DNA from: Lepus europaeus
Taxonomy: Eukaryota; Chordata; Mammalia; Lagomorpha; Leporidae
DNA length: 64,000 nucleotides
Direction of reading: 5' to 3'
Assembly: GCF_033115175.1 (NCBI RefSeq)
Contig: NC_084830.1
Coordinates: forward strand, 40,121,409-40,185,408
Made by a program: the position numbers and the translations under genes. This document shows, in pieces, positions 11,244 to 21,285 of this stretch; position 1 is the stretch's first letter; each line of letters starts with the position of its first letter. The notes under the pieces are model-generated. The model ran no database searches and was not told where the DNA came from. It saw nothing but the letters and a program-made list of their open reading frames with translations.

Positions 11244-12171
11244 AAAGGCGGAGTCAAACACACACACAGAGCATGAATGAGCCCCTGTTCCTCTGGAGAC
11301 CCCCCTCCCCCCGTTTCACCGAATGACGTCACCTCGTCTCCCCTTGGGAGAGGATGTGAAATGGCAGCTTAGCTACAGAAGCTGCGGGCCAGTCGGCTTT
11401 CTTCACAACTGCAATCCTTACAGGAAACCAGGCAGCTTCCCTGGGAAGGGTTCTGGGAGGCAGCGAGAAAACAGGAAGCCTCCACAGGACTACCAAGGCG
11501 AGACTTCCAGAGGAGACCAGATGCTCAAAGAAAGAGTTTGGTGACACAAACTTAAGAAGCAAAGAACAGGGGACAAACCAGGAGACAAAAAAGGTGAGGA
11601 AAAGAAATTCACTAACATTAAAAAAAAAAAACAAGAGGCACCTGCGAGATGTTCCTGTCCCTCCCCAGTTCTCGCATGGGATGTGATGTGTGAAGTGGGG
11701 ACAAGATTGTGCACAAACTGTCGCTTTCCTGGTCAGGAGGAACTGAAGCCGGGTGTCTGGCTGTAAAGATAAGGGCCGTCCAAAAACACTTATTTTAGAA
11801 AAGAAATTCAGACACAAGGGCAAGTGGCCAATTCAAATCTGGAGAGCTGTGACGATGGGAAATCTTACATTTCCTTTCAATGGGAGCAGCTGATTGCTTG
11901 GGCCCGTCCCAGCACACTGCAGCGGCCACATCTCCCCAGAGCTGCTGCACTTCCTCTGCAAGAGCGTGACAGCCCCAAACAAGCACCCTCGGTGACGTGA
12001 CACAGAGGCGACATGGGATCCACCGAGGCAGCGACGTGGGTGGGGGACTGGCCCAGCTTGCACTGAGTGCAGGCCATAGCTCCTGGCTCCCAGCACAAGG
12101 CTGGCACAGTTGGAAGAAAAAAAAAAAAATCGAATCACCACCCTTGCCCCTAAGGAAAAAGGAAGTGACAA
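11244..12171. other. Anonymous stretch
   Basis: Contains a CRE-like TGACGTCA at 11324-11331 (aatgacgtcacc) with no recognised gene near it. Frames of up to 164 codons are not recognised. Confidence 0.45.
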
Positions 12172-12480
12172 TTAAGAGTTGGCCTCTGCGTCTGTGGGAT
12201 CCGCCTGCGTGGACTCAACCAACCACAGAGACCTGAAAACAGTCCCACGGGCACATTGAACGTGTACAGAATGTTCCCCCTGGCCCATTCCCTACCCAAG
12301 CCAGCTACTCACATGGGACGCGTGTTGAATGCGGTGGCACAAGCAATCCAGAGATGATGTAGATACAGGAGAGGGTGCAGAGGCCATACACAAAACCACG
12401 CCATCTTACGGCAGAGACCTGAGTGCTGGCAGAGTGTGGTATCCTCAGGGGGCTGGGAGCCAACGCCCCACAGACACTGC
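12172..12480 (+). mobile_element. MER2-like (Tigger/pogo) DNA transposon fragment
   Basis: tctgtgggatccgcctgcgt, ggactcaaccaaccacagag, tgaacgtgtacagaatg, gagatgatgtagatac, ccatcttacggcagagacct and ggtatcctcagggggct follow the order of the MER2 consensus as I recall it, with heavy divergence. Confidence 0.7.
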
Positions 12481-13280
12481 AGGAGGCCTGCATGGACACG
12501 CTGGGGCAATGGACAGGGGATCACAGGCCCCCTCCTCACAAGAACCGGCCTTCGCAGGGTGGCTACGGGTGGGACTCCTGTGTGACCAAGGCAGGGTCAG
12601 TCACTCAGGCATCGCATGTGACCTCAGTGCCGGCTGCTTTGTAACCAAGTGATGATCGGATTCTTGAGGAAATCAGGGCAGCTGCAAAGGAACCCAGAAA
12701 TCAAGTTCACGAACGACTGCACTCGCAGGAGAGCGAGCCTAGAGGGCATCTGCACGACCAAGGGTGGGGAGGCGCAGAGAGCTTTGTGGGGTAGAGACAC
12801 CACTTCCCGGACAGAACAGACTCACCAGTCACCTATTGGAGGCCAGGACCCAGGACCTGCACAGTGCACCAAGCATGACGGGAGCCTGCACAGTGCACCA
12901 AGCACAAGGAGGAAGAGTCCCACACGTGAGACCCTGCTAGGGGGACCCGGGAGAAGCATCAATGCCACTGCGGGTTCTGTGATCAGGAAAACCAAAGCTG
13001 CTGGCCATAGGGGAAGATGCTGCCCCGTGTGCCATGCTGGGCCCCTGGCCCCTCACTCTCACAGCTGTGGCCACGCCCACCTCTGTCACCCCTGCTCTCT
13101 GCAGTGCCCCCCCCCCCCCGGTCCCTGTACCCCAAACAGCCAGAACACTGATCAGACGCAATCCTAACGCGCGGAACTCCTGATCTTTCCTAAATTGACG
13201 TCGCCTTCACTTACAGAACTGCACAGAGCAGGAAAATACAAGCAAAGAATTAAGAGACTAGGAGATCACCCTGGCAGGTT
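12481..13280. other. Anonymous stretch
   Basis: Includes a short direct repeat, cctgcacagtgcaccaagca at 12857-12876 and a near copy at 12886-12904, and a C10 run at 13107-13118. No gene recognised. Confidence 0.45.
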
Positions 13281-13720
13281 TTTTAAATTGAGAAATGATT
13301 CACGCCCACAACATTCGCCCACTTACCTGCAATGTGGTGTGTTCTGGTCATAACCACCGAGCTGTGCCACCATTGCCACTACCAAATTCCACAGCATTTT
13401 TATCCCCTTGAAACAAACCCTGTACCCACTGCATCCGACTAAACTCTCCCCGCCCCGTCCCCGGCAACCACTGCTGCTCTCTCTGGCTCTGTCACTCCCG
13501 ACGTCTCATGTGAACGGATCACGCAACACAGGCTCTGTCACTGCGGGTCAGGGTTCACCATACCACGGCACGGACCCATGTGTCGTGCCTTTTCATGGCT
13601 GAGTGGTACTGCTCTGTGTGAAGGGACCACATTTTGTTTATGCCTCGGCTCCTCACTTGAGAGTCCCCTGGGGCGGACTCATACCTGAGCCGCATTCTCA
13701 AGCTGCAGGCTCCGTGGTTC
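13281..13720 (-). mobile_element. Old LINE-1 3' end, antisense
   Basis: Plus-strand landmarks ttgagaaatgattcacgccc, accattgccactacc, gaaacaaaccctgtaccc, atggctgagtggtactgctc and ccacattttgtttatgcctc match the reverse strand of L1M-type 3' ends. CpG-rich substitutions are unusual for this family. Confidence 0.75.
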
Positions 13721-14500
13721 GCCTACTTCTGCAGACCAAGGAGCGGCTCAGGCCTGGGATGCGAGGCTGCCAGAGTGCTCGCACGGCCAGGCCCCGGCCA
13801 GGTCACACGGCGCGGGGACCGTGCCCCCAGGGCCGGCAGCACCAGGACTAGGAGTTGGGCTGCCTCTCCCGCTTACAGTCTTGGATGAACCCCCGAAGGG
13901 TGGGGGGCACACTAGAAACTCGGGGCAGCAGCGCGCGCAGCCCAGGTGTGGCCGCTTGGCCCCGCGCTGTCCCACGCAGCAGCCGGCAGCCACCGTGAAC
14001 CCCTAGGACGGGGTCTTCAGTCCCCGCGGCGGGCCTGAGGGCTGGGTGTCAATATGACACCCGTGGGCCTACAGGAGCGCCCACACCTGAGTGTCACCTC
14101 CAGCTCCCGATGGGGCTTCCCGCAGGGCCGATCTGGGTTGGCGGCAGGCGAGGGCCCCCGGAGGTGGGTGCCTGCCGCCCACGAGGGAAACCTGGGCTGA
14201 GTCCCCGGTCCGAGCTTCAGCCGGCCCAGCCCCGGCCCCGCAGGCACCGAGGGAGTGAAAACAGCTGTAAGCGCGCGCTCTCCCCGCCCACCGCTCAGCC
14301 ACACCAGCCGCACCCCAGGTCGCCCCGCACCGCAGCGCCCACGCACAAGGCAGGCGGGTGCACAGCGCTCGGCAGGACCCCGCGAGCAGACGCGGTAAAG
14401 CTGGGGACCCGTCCTGCACCCGCTGGCTGATCCTGGGTGCTGGCTTTTCTGCACAGGGCCCTGAAGCCAGCGTTGCCTGGACCCCGGCTTTCCGACGCAC

Positions 14501-14608
14501 GCTTTTGCTAACTTGGAGTTTCCACGTTCACGCTCCGCTTTTGCTAACTTGGAGTTTCCACGTTCACGCTCTGCTTTTGCTAACTTGGAGTTTCCAAGTT
14601 CAAACTAC
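14501..14608. repeat. 3 x 36 bp tandem repeat
   Basis: Copies start at 14501, 14537 and 14573 with gcttttgctaacttggagtt then tccacgttcacgct. The third copy diverges at its end. The 36-base period keeps the reading frame. Confidence 0.95.
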
Positions 14609-15167
14609 GAGCCCGGGCGGCCCCGAGGGCCAGCACTGGGTGTGGTCACTCGGCCAGGGGGCGCTCAGGAGCCACGCTGATAGGAGAGGACGCGCGTGCA
14701 CCCCAGCACACGCACACACGCCTGCTCCTCGTGGGTGTCATGGATCTACGCGAAACCCCGCCGCCCGGCACCAGCCGGCTGACCCAGCTTGGATTCCACG
14801 CGCGCACACGCACCCGCACAGGCTGGATCAAGTCACGACGTGAGCGTGAGCCATCGGCCACTTCCCCAAGAACTCCACGGACGAACGCCCAGCGTCACAG
14901 CCGTGCGGGCTCCGAGGCTGACCGGGCCGTCAGCGGTGCGGGAGAAGCCGCGGGCTTTCCAGTGGCGCCTGCGCGCCCCCTGGTGGCCGCAGGTAGCACC
15001 TGCGTCATCCGAACCTGACCCACGGCGACTCGGATCCCTCCCCACGCACGGCAACTGTGTGCGTGAGGAAGGCGGTTCCTCGTCACAGACCTGTGCAGGG
15101 CGGCCACGGACACCTGGGAGAAGGCAAAGCAGTTGAAAGCTGTTCTGGGATAGTTTAATTCCCTGGC

Positions 15168-15217
15168 TACACACACGCACATATGCACACACGCGCACAC
15201 ACGCGTGCACACACACA
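15168..15217. repeat. 50-base alternating pyrimidine/purine tract
   Basis: CA, CG and TG/TA steps alternate without a break, including CACGCGCACACACGCGTG. This composition favours left-handed Z-DNA. Confidence 0.9.
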
Positions 15218-15805
15218 GCAGGCGGGACCGCGCAGTCTCCCTTTCGCTGCGGAGCACCCACAGCCTTTCCCGCTCGCACTCGCTCGGTCTTCCCCCGGAC
15301 CGCTCCGCCCCGCACAGGGTCCGCGCCGAGGCCTTGGCCGGCGGCATCCGCGGAGGTCACGCGCGGGGCTGCGACCGTGCGGGACAAAGGGGCCCGCCCG
15401 CAGCGGCTTCCTCGGGCGGCAGCGCCGATGTCGCGGGCAGGGCTGCGCCGCTGTGCGGAGGCGCCCGGGACGCCCACGAACCGCAGTTCCCCGGCCCACG
15501 GCCCGTGGGAAACGTCTTCGCGAGGCGCCCGGGTCAAGGCCCCCGGCCCAGGTGGGAGAGGAGCGGGGGTCTGGGAGGGAGCTGGCCTCCCGGGGGCAGA
15601 CTCCGCTCGCCCGCTGTGCACCCGCCCGTCTTGGCCCAGCGAACCCGGCGGGCATTTCCACACGGACGACCTCCATGCGGTCACTCTTGTCCCTTTTCCC
15701 CGCGGCTCCTGGGACTCCATCTAAAATACCCTAAGGCCGCTCCTCTGGCGAACAACGCGGGCCCACCGTGCCACATTCCCATTTTTAATAAAAAGGATGA
15801 GGGGG

Positions 15806-16009
15806 GCTGGCATCCCATATGGGCGCCTGTGAGACTCCCCGCTAACGCGGCAGCTTTCCCGAGGGCTGGGCTCTCTGCACCCACCTGGGAGACAGGAAGC
15901 TCCTGTCCCATTGGCCGAGCTCCGGCCCTCCTGACCACCTGGGGAGTGAACCAGCAGGCGGAAGATCTCTGTCTTTCCCTCTCTGTAACTCTGCCGCTCA
16001 AATCTTTAA
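15806..16009 (+). repeat. CSINE, internally deleted
   Basis: ggcatcccatatgggcgcc, then a jump to the gggagacaggaagctcctg region, the gggagtgaaccagcaggcgg motif and a tail. Confidence 0.85.
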
Positions 16010-16024
16010 AATAAAGACAGGATT

Positions 16025-16336
16025 GGCCAGCGCCGAGGTTCAATAGGCTAATCCTCCGACTGCGGCGCCGGCATCTCGGGTTCTAGTCCCGGTTGGGGCA
16101 CCGATCCTGTCCCGGTTGCTCCTCTTCCAGTCCAGCTCTCTGCTGTGGCCCGGGAGTGCAGAGGAGGATGGCCCAAGCGCTTGGGCCCTGCACTCGCATG
16201 GCAGACCAGGAGGAAGCACCTGGCTCCTGGCTTCAGATCAGAACAGCGGCCTTTGGAGGGTGAACCAACAGAAAAAGGAAGACCTTTCTCTCTCTCTCAC
16301 TGTCCACTCTGCTTGTCAAAAAATAAAAATAAAAAA
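16025..16336 (+). repeat. Young-type CSINE
   Basis: Carries ttcaataggctaatcctccg and ctgtccactctgcttgtc, marks of a distinct subfamily with a plain A-rich end. Perfect duplication ATAAAGACAGGATT on both sides (16011-16024, 16337-16350). Confidence 0.93.
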
Positions 16337-16569
16337 ATAAAGACAGGATTGCATTCAAACTTTAACCCAAAGGACGAATGCCATCCCTGCCAGAAAAGGG
16401 AAGAGTGTGGGAGGCTGAACCGGGTGCACTGCTGAGAGGAGAGGCTCCTCCCAGACCTTCCCTGCAAAGCTCGGGTGCCTGGCGTCTGCAGGGGACCAGG
16501 GCCACGGGGTGCTCTACAGGCCAGCGAGGCTTCCCTCCAGACTGTCCCAGCATGGTTTATTTTCATTTT

Positions 16570-16885
16570 TTAAGATTTATCTTATTGATTTGAAAGATAG
16601 AGTTTCAGTGAGATAAAGTCAGTCTTCCATCTACTGGTTCACTCCCCAGATGGCTGCAATGGCGGGAGCGAAGCTGATCCGAGGCCAGGAGCTTCTTCCA
16701 GGTCTCCCGGGTCTCCCACGTGGGTGCAGGGGCCCAACGACTTGGGCCATCTTCCACAGCTTTCCCAGGAGCATTAGCAGGGAACTGGATTGGAAGTGGA
16801 GCAGTTGGGACTTGAACCAGCACCCGTGGGGAATGCTGGCATTGGAGGCAGAGATTTAACCTTCTGGGCCATAGTACTGGCTCCA
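16570..16885 (-). repeat. CSINE
   Basis: Reverse copy from taagatttatcttattgatt to agtactggctcca. Confidence 0.9.
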
Positions 16886-17531
16886 ACCATGGTGGTTTTA
16901 TCGTGGGCTCCCATGAGAATGTCCCGCGTGTGTGGTTTTATCATGGGCTTATGTGACTTTGATTTCTTCCTGAAAGGAAAAGGACCCAGAATGAAGGAGA
17001 AAAACCTCAAAGCTAGATCACTTTCTGATATTTTTATTTTTGACATTTGGGACTACTGAGTTTGAAGTAAGAGCAAATACAAGTCCACATTTGCTGAGTA
17101 TCTGCTATGTACAAAGCATTACTTTAAAGGACTATTGATAGTGCACTCATTCATGAAGCTGTTTGGGGTATACGCCAGAGAGCTTCGGCTTCAGCACAGC
17201 TTCAGCAGGGTTGGGTGAGAGGGAGAGACATCTCTCAGGCTGAACAGACACACACAGAGCTGGAACTAGCACGTAACAGGCGACACACCCTCACCTCACC
17301 CACCAGCCACAAAATGTTCTGGGGTGCTGGGTTCCTGCCCCACACCAATATCACTGCCTACCCGACCATGCGTGCCTACTGCCTCTCCCACATCCCTGTC
17401 CGTGTCTGTGGCAGGTTAAGGAGTGCACGGCTCACTCACACAGCCCCTAGAGGGCGTGGAAGCTGCACCAGCAAGAATCCCGCAGGCGGACTTCGGCTCA
17501 CATCCTGACCCTGACTCAAAATTTTTAACTG
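16886..17531. other. Anonymous stretch
   Basis: tgctgagtatctgctatgta near 17092 resembles the start of a common old mammal-wide repeat; otherwise nothing recognised. Confidence 0.4.
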
Positions 17532-17842
17532 TTTAAAAAACTTTACTTGCCGAGGCAGGGCGAGATGGAGAGTGAGATCGAAAGTGAGAGCGAGAGTGAG
17601 AGGAATTCCCGACCCACTGGTCATTCTCAAAACGCCTGCAATGGCCAAGGCTGGCTAGGGCTCAAGCTGGGAACCAGGAACTCAACCGAGCTCTCCCACC
17701 TGGGAGGCAGGAACCGGATCACTCGGTCCAGCACAGCTGCCTCCCAGGGTCTGCATCAGCAAGAGGCTGGAGGCAGGGTACTGAGCCCAGGCATTCGGAT
17801 ACGGGATGGGGTCACCTCAACTGCAAAGCTAACTGCACCCAA
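17532..17842 (-). repeat. CSINE, old type
   Basis: Reverse copy with a (GAGTGA)-rich tail zone, agctctcccacctgggaggc and tactgagcccaggcattcgg. Confidence 0.8.
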
Positions 17843-19499
17843 AACGTGTAACTTAACAAAGGACTCACGTCACTCCCTGGACACGAAGGCTCCATGCGTG
17901 GAAAACGGGGACGGCCGGTGCCCCCATCACGCACAGCACAGGAAGGACCGAGGACGTGGACATGAGAAGTCCCTAACAGACGCCAACGAATCCTGGATGA
18001 ATCGCAAGGTTTTCTGAGCTCTATCCTGGAAAGCTAGGAACTCCTTGGCAAGGCACGAGGACGGAAACAGTCCTCGCTCAGAACCGGTCGCACACGCGCA
18101 GAAGCTCAGAGCCAGCCACACTGCCTTCCCGACACGCTGCCCGCACAGGATGACCTGTCCAACCCACGGGCTCCTGAGTTAAGCACAGTGAAAAAAGGAG
18201 CCCCACAAACTCCGTGTGGACCCTGAGTGCACGCATCGCGCTCACCGGGCACCCTCTACGGCCTGTGCACGTGGGGGTCTCACGGTCACAGTGACTCTGG
18301 AAGGGAGACCTAACCACACCCCCTCCACACAGGGGAGACCAGGGCGAGCGGCTCACTCTGCACTGGGATCACGGCGCTCAGGGTAGCCGAGCCGCGGTCT
18401 GGCCCCAGCGCCTCTCTCATCCACACTGCTGGAAGTCAGGAAAGTCCCGCAGTCTCGAGCACTCGCGGGGGTTTTAGCTGGTACAACCCCTACCCACTCT
18501 GGCCACAGCAATATCAGCCTCTAAATAAAACCTTCCGAGCCATCTCTGGGGCTACTGATGGGTAACTATCAGGACGCGCCCCCGTGGCCGAGAGAGGACC
18601 CCCATTTTACAGACACTAAGGCTCAGAGAGACCTTGCAAAGGAAGAGAAACCAGAATGTTCAGACGTCCAAACCAACAGCATCCTCTTGTCCAAAGGAAA
18701 ACTGAAAATAAATGCACACTCTAAACGTGTCTTACATTCACAGTTCTGACAGGGAACCTGGCAGTCCGTGTGAACAGTTTAAATCCGCACCCCTTGGGCT
18801 TCTCCACTTCTCGGACCTCCCTTCCAGAAATCCTGCTGAAGGCACGCCGAGCTCTGTGCGGCAACACCTACAAACCGCCTGGAGCTCCGTCCAACTGGCG
18901 AACCACAGCACGGCCCAGGCGCACGAGGGAGCACATGGCCAGGTAACACAGCCAGGCCGCCCGGCTGCCCTGACACGAGGAGACAGCTTGCACACTCGCT
19001 ACTAAGCAAAGGCGCGTGACAGAATGTGTGTGGGATGAGCCGCTCTTATTATCAGCAAACTCCACATGCGTGTGGTGTGTGTGCTACAGATGGCAAAGGG
19101 CCTGGAGGAACACGGGCACTTCCTTAGGGAGGTGGGGGGTGGGGGGAGGAGTCTCTCATGTTCTACTGTGTTTACAGTTAACAATTATTTCAGAAATAAC
19201 AATATAAAATGTGGACATTAACAGGGTTTTGGAGGCAGCAGAATCATTTCTAATGCCCTTCAAACAACACACAGACTTCTTTCTTGCAGGTGCCGGCCTG
19301 TGGGGATACAGCCAGGGCAGCGCCATCACAAAGCTCTCTGGACAAAGCTCCGGACGTGACGTCATCCACGCCAAGATCTGAGAGGCCGGCAAAGCCTCTG
19401 TGTTCAGACTGCATTGTAAGTGACACGCCACAACGAGGGTTTCTATGACTACAGGAGACACTGACAAGGAACCAGTAAACGCAGATGAAACCAATGGCT
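17843..19499. other. Anonymous downstream flank of ATP6V1C1
   Basis: No gene recognised. cattttacagacactaaggc at 18602 looks like a MIR fragment. CpG frequency is above that of the gene body. Confidence 0.45.
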
Positions 19500-19522
19500 G
19501 GCATCACACAGTTCCGCTACGC

Positions 19523-19528
19523 TTTATT
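19523..19528 (-). promoter_or_regulatory. Candidate distal poly(A) signal of ATP6V1C1
   Basis: AATAAA in the context TTGAATAAAGCG, about 770 bases after the stop codon. Confidence 0.4.
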
Positions 19529-19794
19529 CAAAACTGGCCCCACTTCTCAATTCACAGACGTCTAGTGTTCAGCTGCAAACACCCACTACGTGGTGAGATA
19601 ATCTCCAGATCTGTGTTCTCACCCGAAGTTGGCACACTCAACCACACGCCAGGCAGACACAAGCGCTCACACCGCCGCACCCAGCAAGTCCTGGAAGTCA
19701 CCCAGCAGGTGAGCTGGGACCCCACCTATCCCACTCCCAGGGGGCTGCAGGCTGCTGAAGTTACACACTCGCAACGCACCTTTGCACAGGTCAT

Positions 19795-19800
19795 TTTATT
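19795..19800 (-). promoter_or_regulatory. Candidate proximal poly(A) signal of ATP6V1C1
   Basis: AATAAA in the context GAGAATAAAATG, about 500 bases after the stop codon. Confidence 0.45.
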
Positions 19801-20295
19801 CTCTCCTGTGGTGTCGACAGTTCCGATAGATTGTAATTTGAAACATTCAGAAAACACAGACCTGAATATTGTCACATTGTTTTACATCACAATTGACTAT
19901 TAAACAGTTATGCTTACTACATACAGTGAGCAAAACGGCATCGATGTTTACACCATTCCCTGGTAAACAAGGCTTCTGTGCACAACAGTAACAAATGGAA
20001 TTAATGCATACCATGATAGCAATGAGGAAAAGACCTTCTCTTTAAATAAAATATTCTGTTTATAAATAAACTCTGATTTTTTAGTACACATTTACAGACC
20101 TGATCAATAAAAAGAAACAATATATATATATTTTTCCTTTATAAAGAAAATCTCGAGATATGGACCACTGTGGATTCACCAGGCACAGGGAGAAGAAGCG
20201 AGCAAAGGGCAACAGACCCGAAAGCACTATCGTAACAACCTGGGGCTGTCAGCGTCACCGACACAGGACAGGGCTGTCTGGGGAGGAGCTCGTTT

Positions 20296-20391
20296 CTACT
20301 TGAATTCCAGCAAGTTGCAATCAATCTTGTAGTACACATAAGGGTAGTATTCTTGTTGGCTCAGGTTTAAGCCTGGGATATCCATAGGAGC
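20296..20391 (-). CDS. ATP6V1C1: ATP6V1C1 coding exon 12 with stop codon (residues 352-382)
   Basis: Acceptor TTTTTCCGTAG|GCTCCT, then [20 protein letters not shown] and the C-terminus [11 protein letters not shown] with TAG at 20298-20296. The exon continues into the 3' UTR. Confidence 0.96.
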
Positions 20392-21249
20392 CTACGGAAA
20401 AACCAGACAATCCCTCAGTCACAGACTCACGGAACCTGGTTCATTGCACATCTACTCTGGGCTAACGGTCTGAACTGAACGCTCATGCCGTCTGAATCGG
20501 CAGGGTCTTCTCCATCCTACGAGTGAACGCACAGTCTCTGGAAGGCCCGCCTGCCCAGGAAGCTCAGAGGGGGCGCGACGGCCAGATTCATGCTGACTCC
20601 GCAGCCTGCGCGTGGGTCACCACAGCCGCGCTAGCCTTTTTCAGGTGCGCTATAAAAAATGACTTTTGTGTCTCAGGTTTGGGCACGAAGCATAACAGCT
20701 GCAAAGTTTATACAGTGTGGGGTTTTAAAAATAAACTAAGCATGGTTTTAAAAATAATACTTTCTCACAACGGAGTACTTCAAAAAGTTAGTGGAAGGGG
20801 TGGGTGTTGTGGCGCCGCAGGTTAAGCCACAGCTGAGACGCTGGCAGCCCATGTCATAGTCTCGGCTTCTCTGCTTTCTGACCCAGCCTCCCGTTAACGC
20901 ACCTGGCAGCCAGCAGAGGCCAGCCTACGCACTTAGGTCCCAGCCATGGAGCAGACCAGGATGGGGTTCCTGGTTGCTGGCTTCAGCCTGGCCCCCAGCT
21001 CTGGCTGTTTTGGGCATTTAGGGAATGAACCAGCATATGGAAGATGTATCTTGCTCTCTCTTCCTCACTCTCTGCCCCCACTACCTCGCTGCCTTTCAAA
21101 CAAACAAAATGTTTTTAAAACATTTTTCAGAATGGACTTTAAAAAAGAAAAAAAAACGAGAAAATGGAATTAAAGATTTTGGTACAAAAAATTCTGAAAT
21201 CCATTGGTGATTTTTGAAGTATAAATTTCTTAAAGATTTATCTGAAAGT

Positions 21250-21285
<36 letters not shown>

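Larger units (their letters stand above)
13735..15760. promoter_or_regulatory. CpG island without a recognised gene
   Basis: CpG is frequent throughout, densest at 15240-15720, where a single 60-base line (15301-15360) holds about ten. The centre lies about 5 kb past the ATP6V1C1 3' end. Long frames on both strands (up to 295 codons at 14833-15720 minus) are expected from low stop-codon frequency and match nothing I know. It could be a promoter for an unannotated non-coding RNA, or an orphan island. Confidence 0.65.
19500..20295 (-). other. ATP6V1C1: ATP6V1C1 3' UTR (left end inferred)
   Basis: AT-rich, SINE-free sequence follows the stop codon, as expected of a conserved 3' UTR; it includes a short (TA)n run at 20120-20130. 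On the minus strand AATAAA occurs at 19800-19795 and 19528-19523. Cleavage 10-30 bases after either would give about 0.5 or 0.8 kb of 3' UTR. The end is inferred, not observed. Confidence 0.6.

Noticed and set aside
11324..11331. CRE (TGACGTCA) as a promoter element
   Set aside because: A perfect 8-mer by itself in anonymous DNA with no transcript evidence; kept only as a note.
14833..15720. 295-codon minus-strand frame in the CpG island
   Set aside because: Rich in Arg, Gly, Pro and Ala, overlaps equally long frames on the other strand, includes the CA/CG repeat read as VCVHACVRVCAYVRVCS, and matches no family I know. Low stop frequency explains it.
13735..15760. BAALC first exon
   Set aside because: BAALC is the next gene downstream in human and has a CpG island, but its N-terminal sequence is not present in any frame here and the human spacing is far larger.
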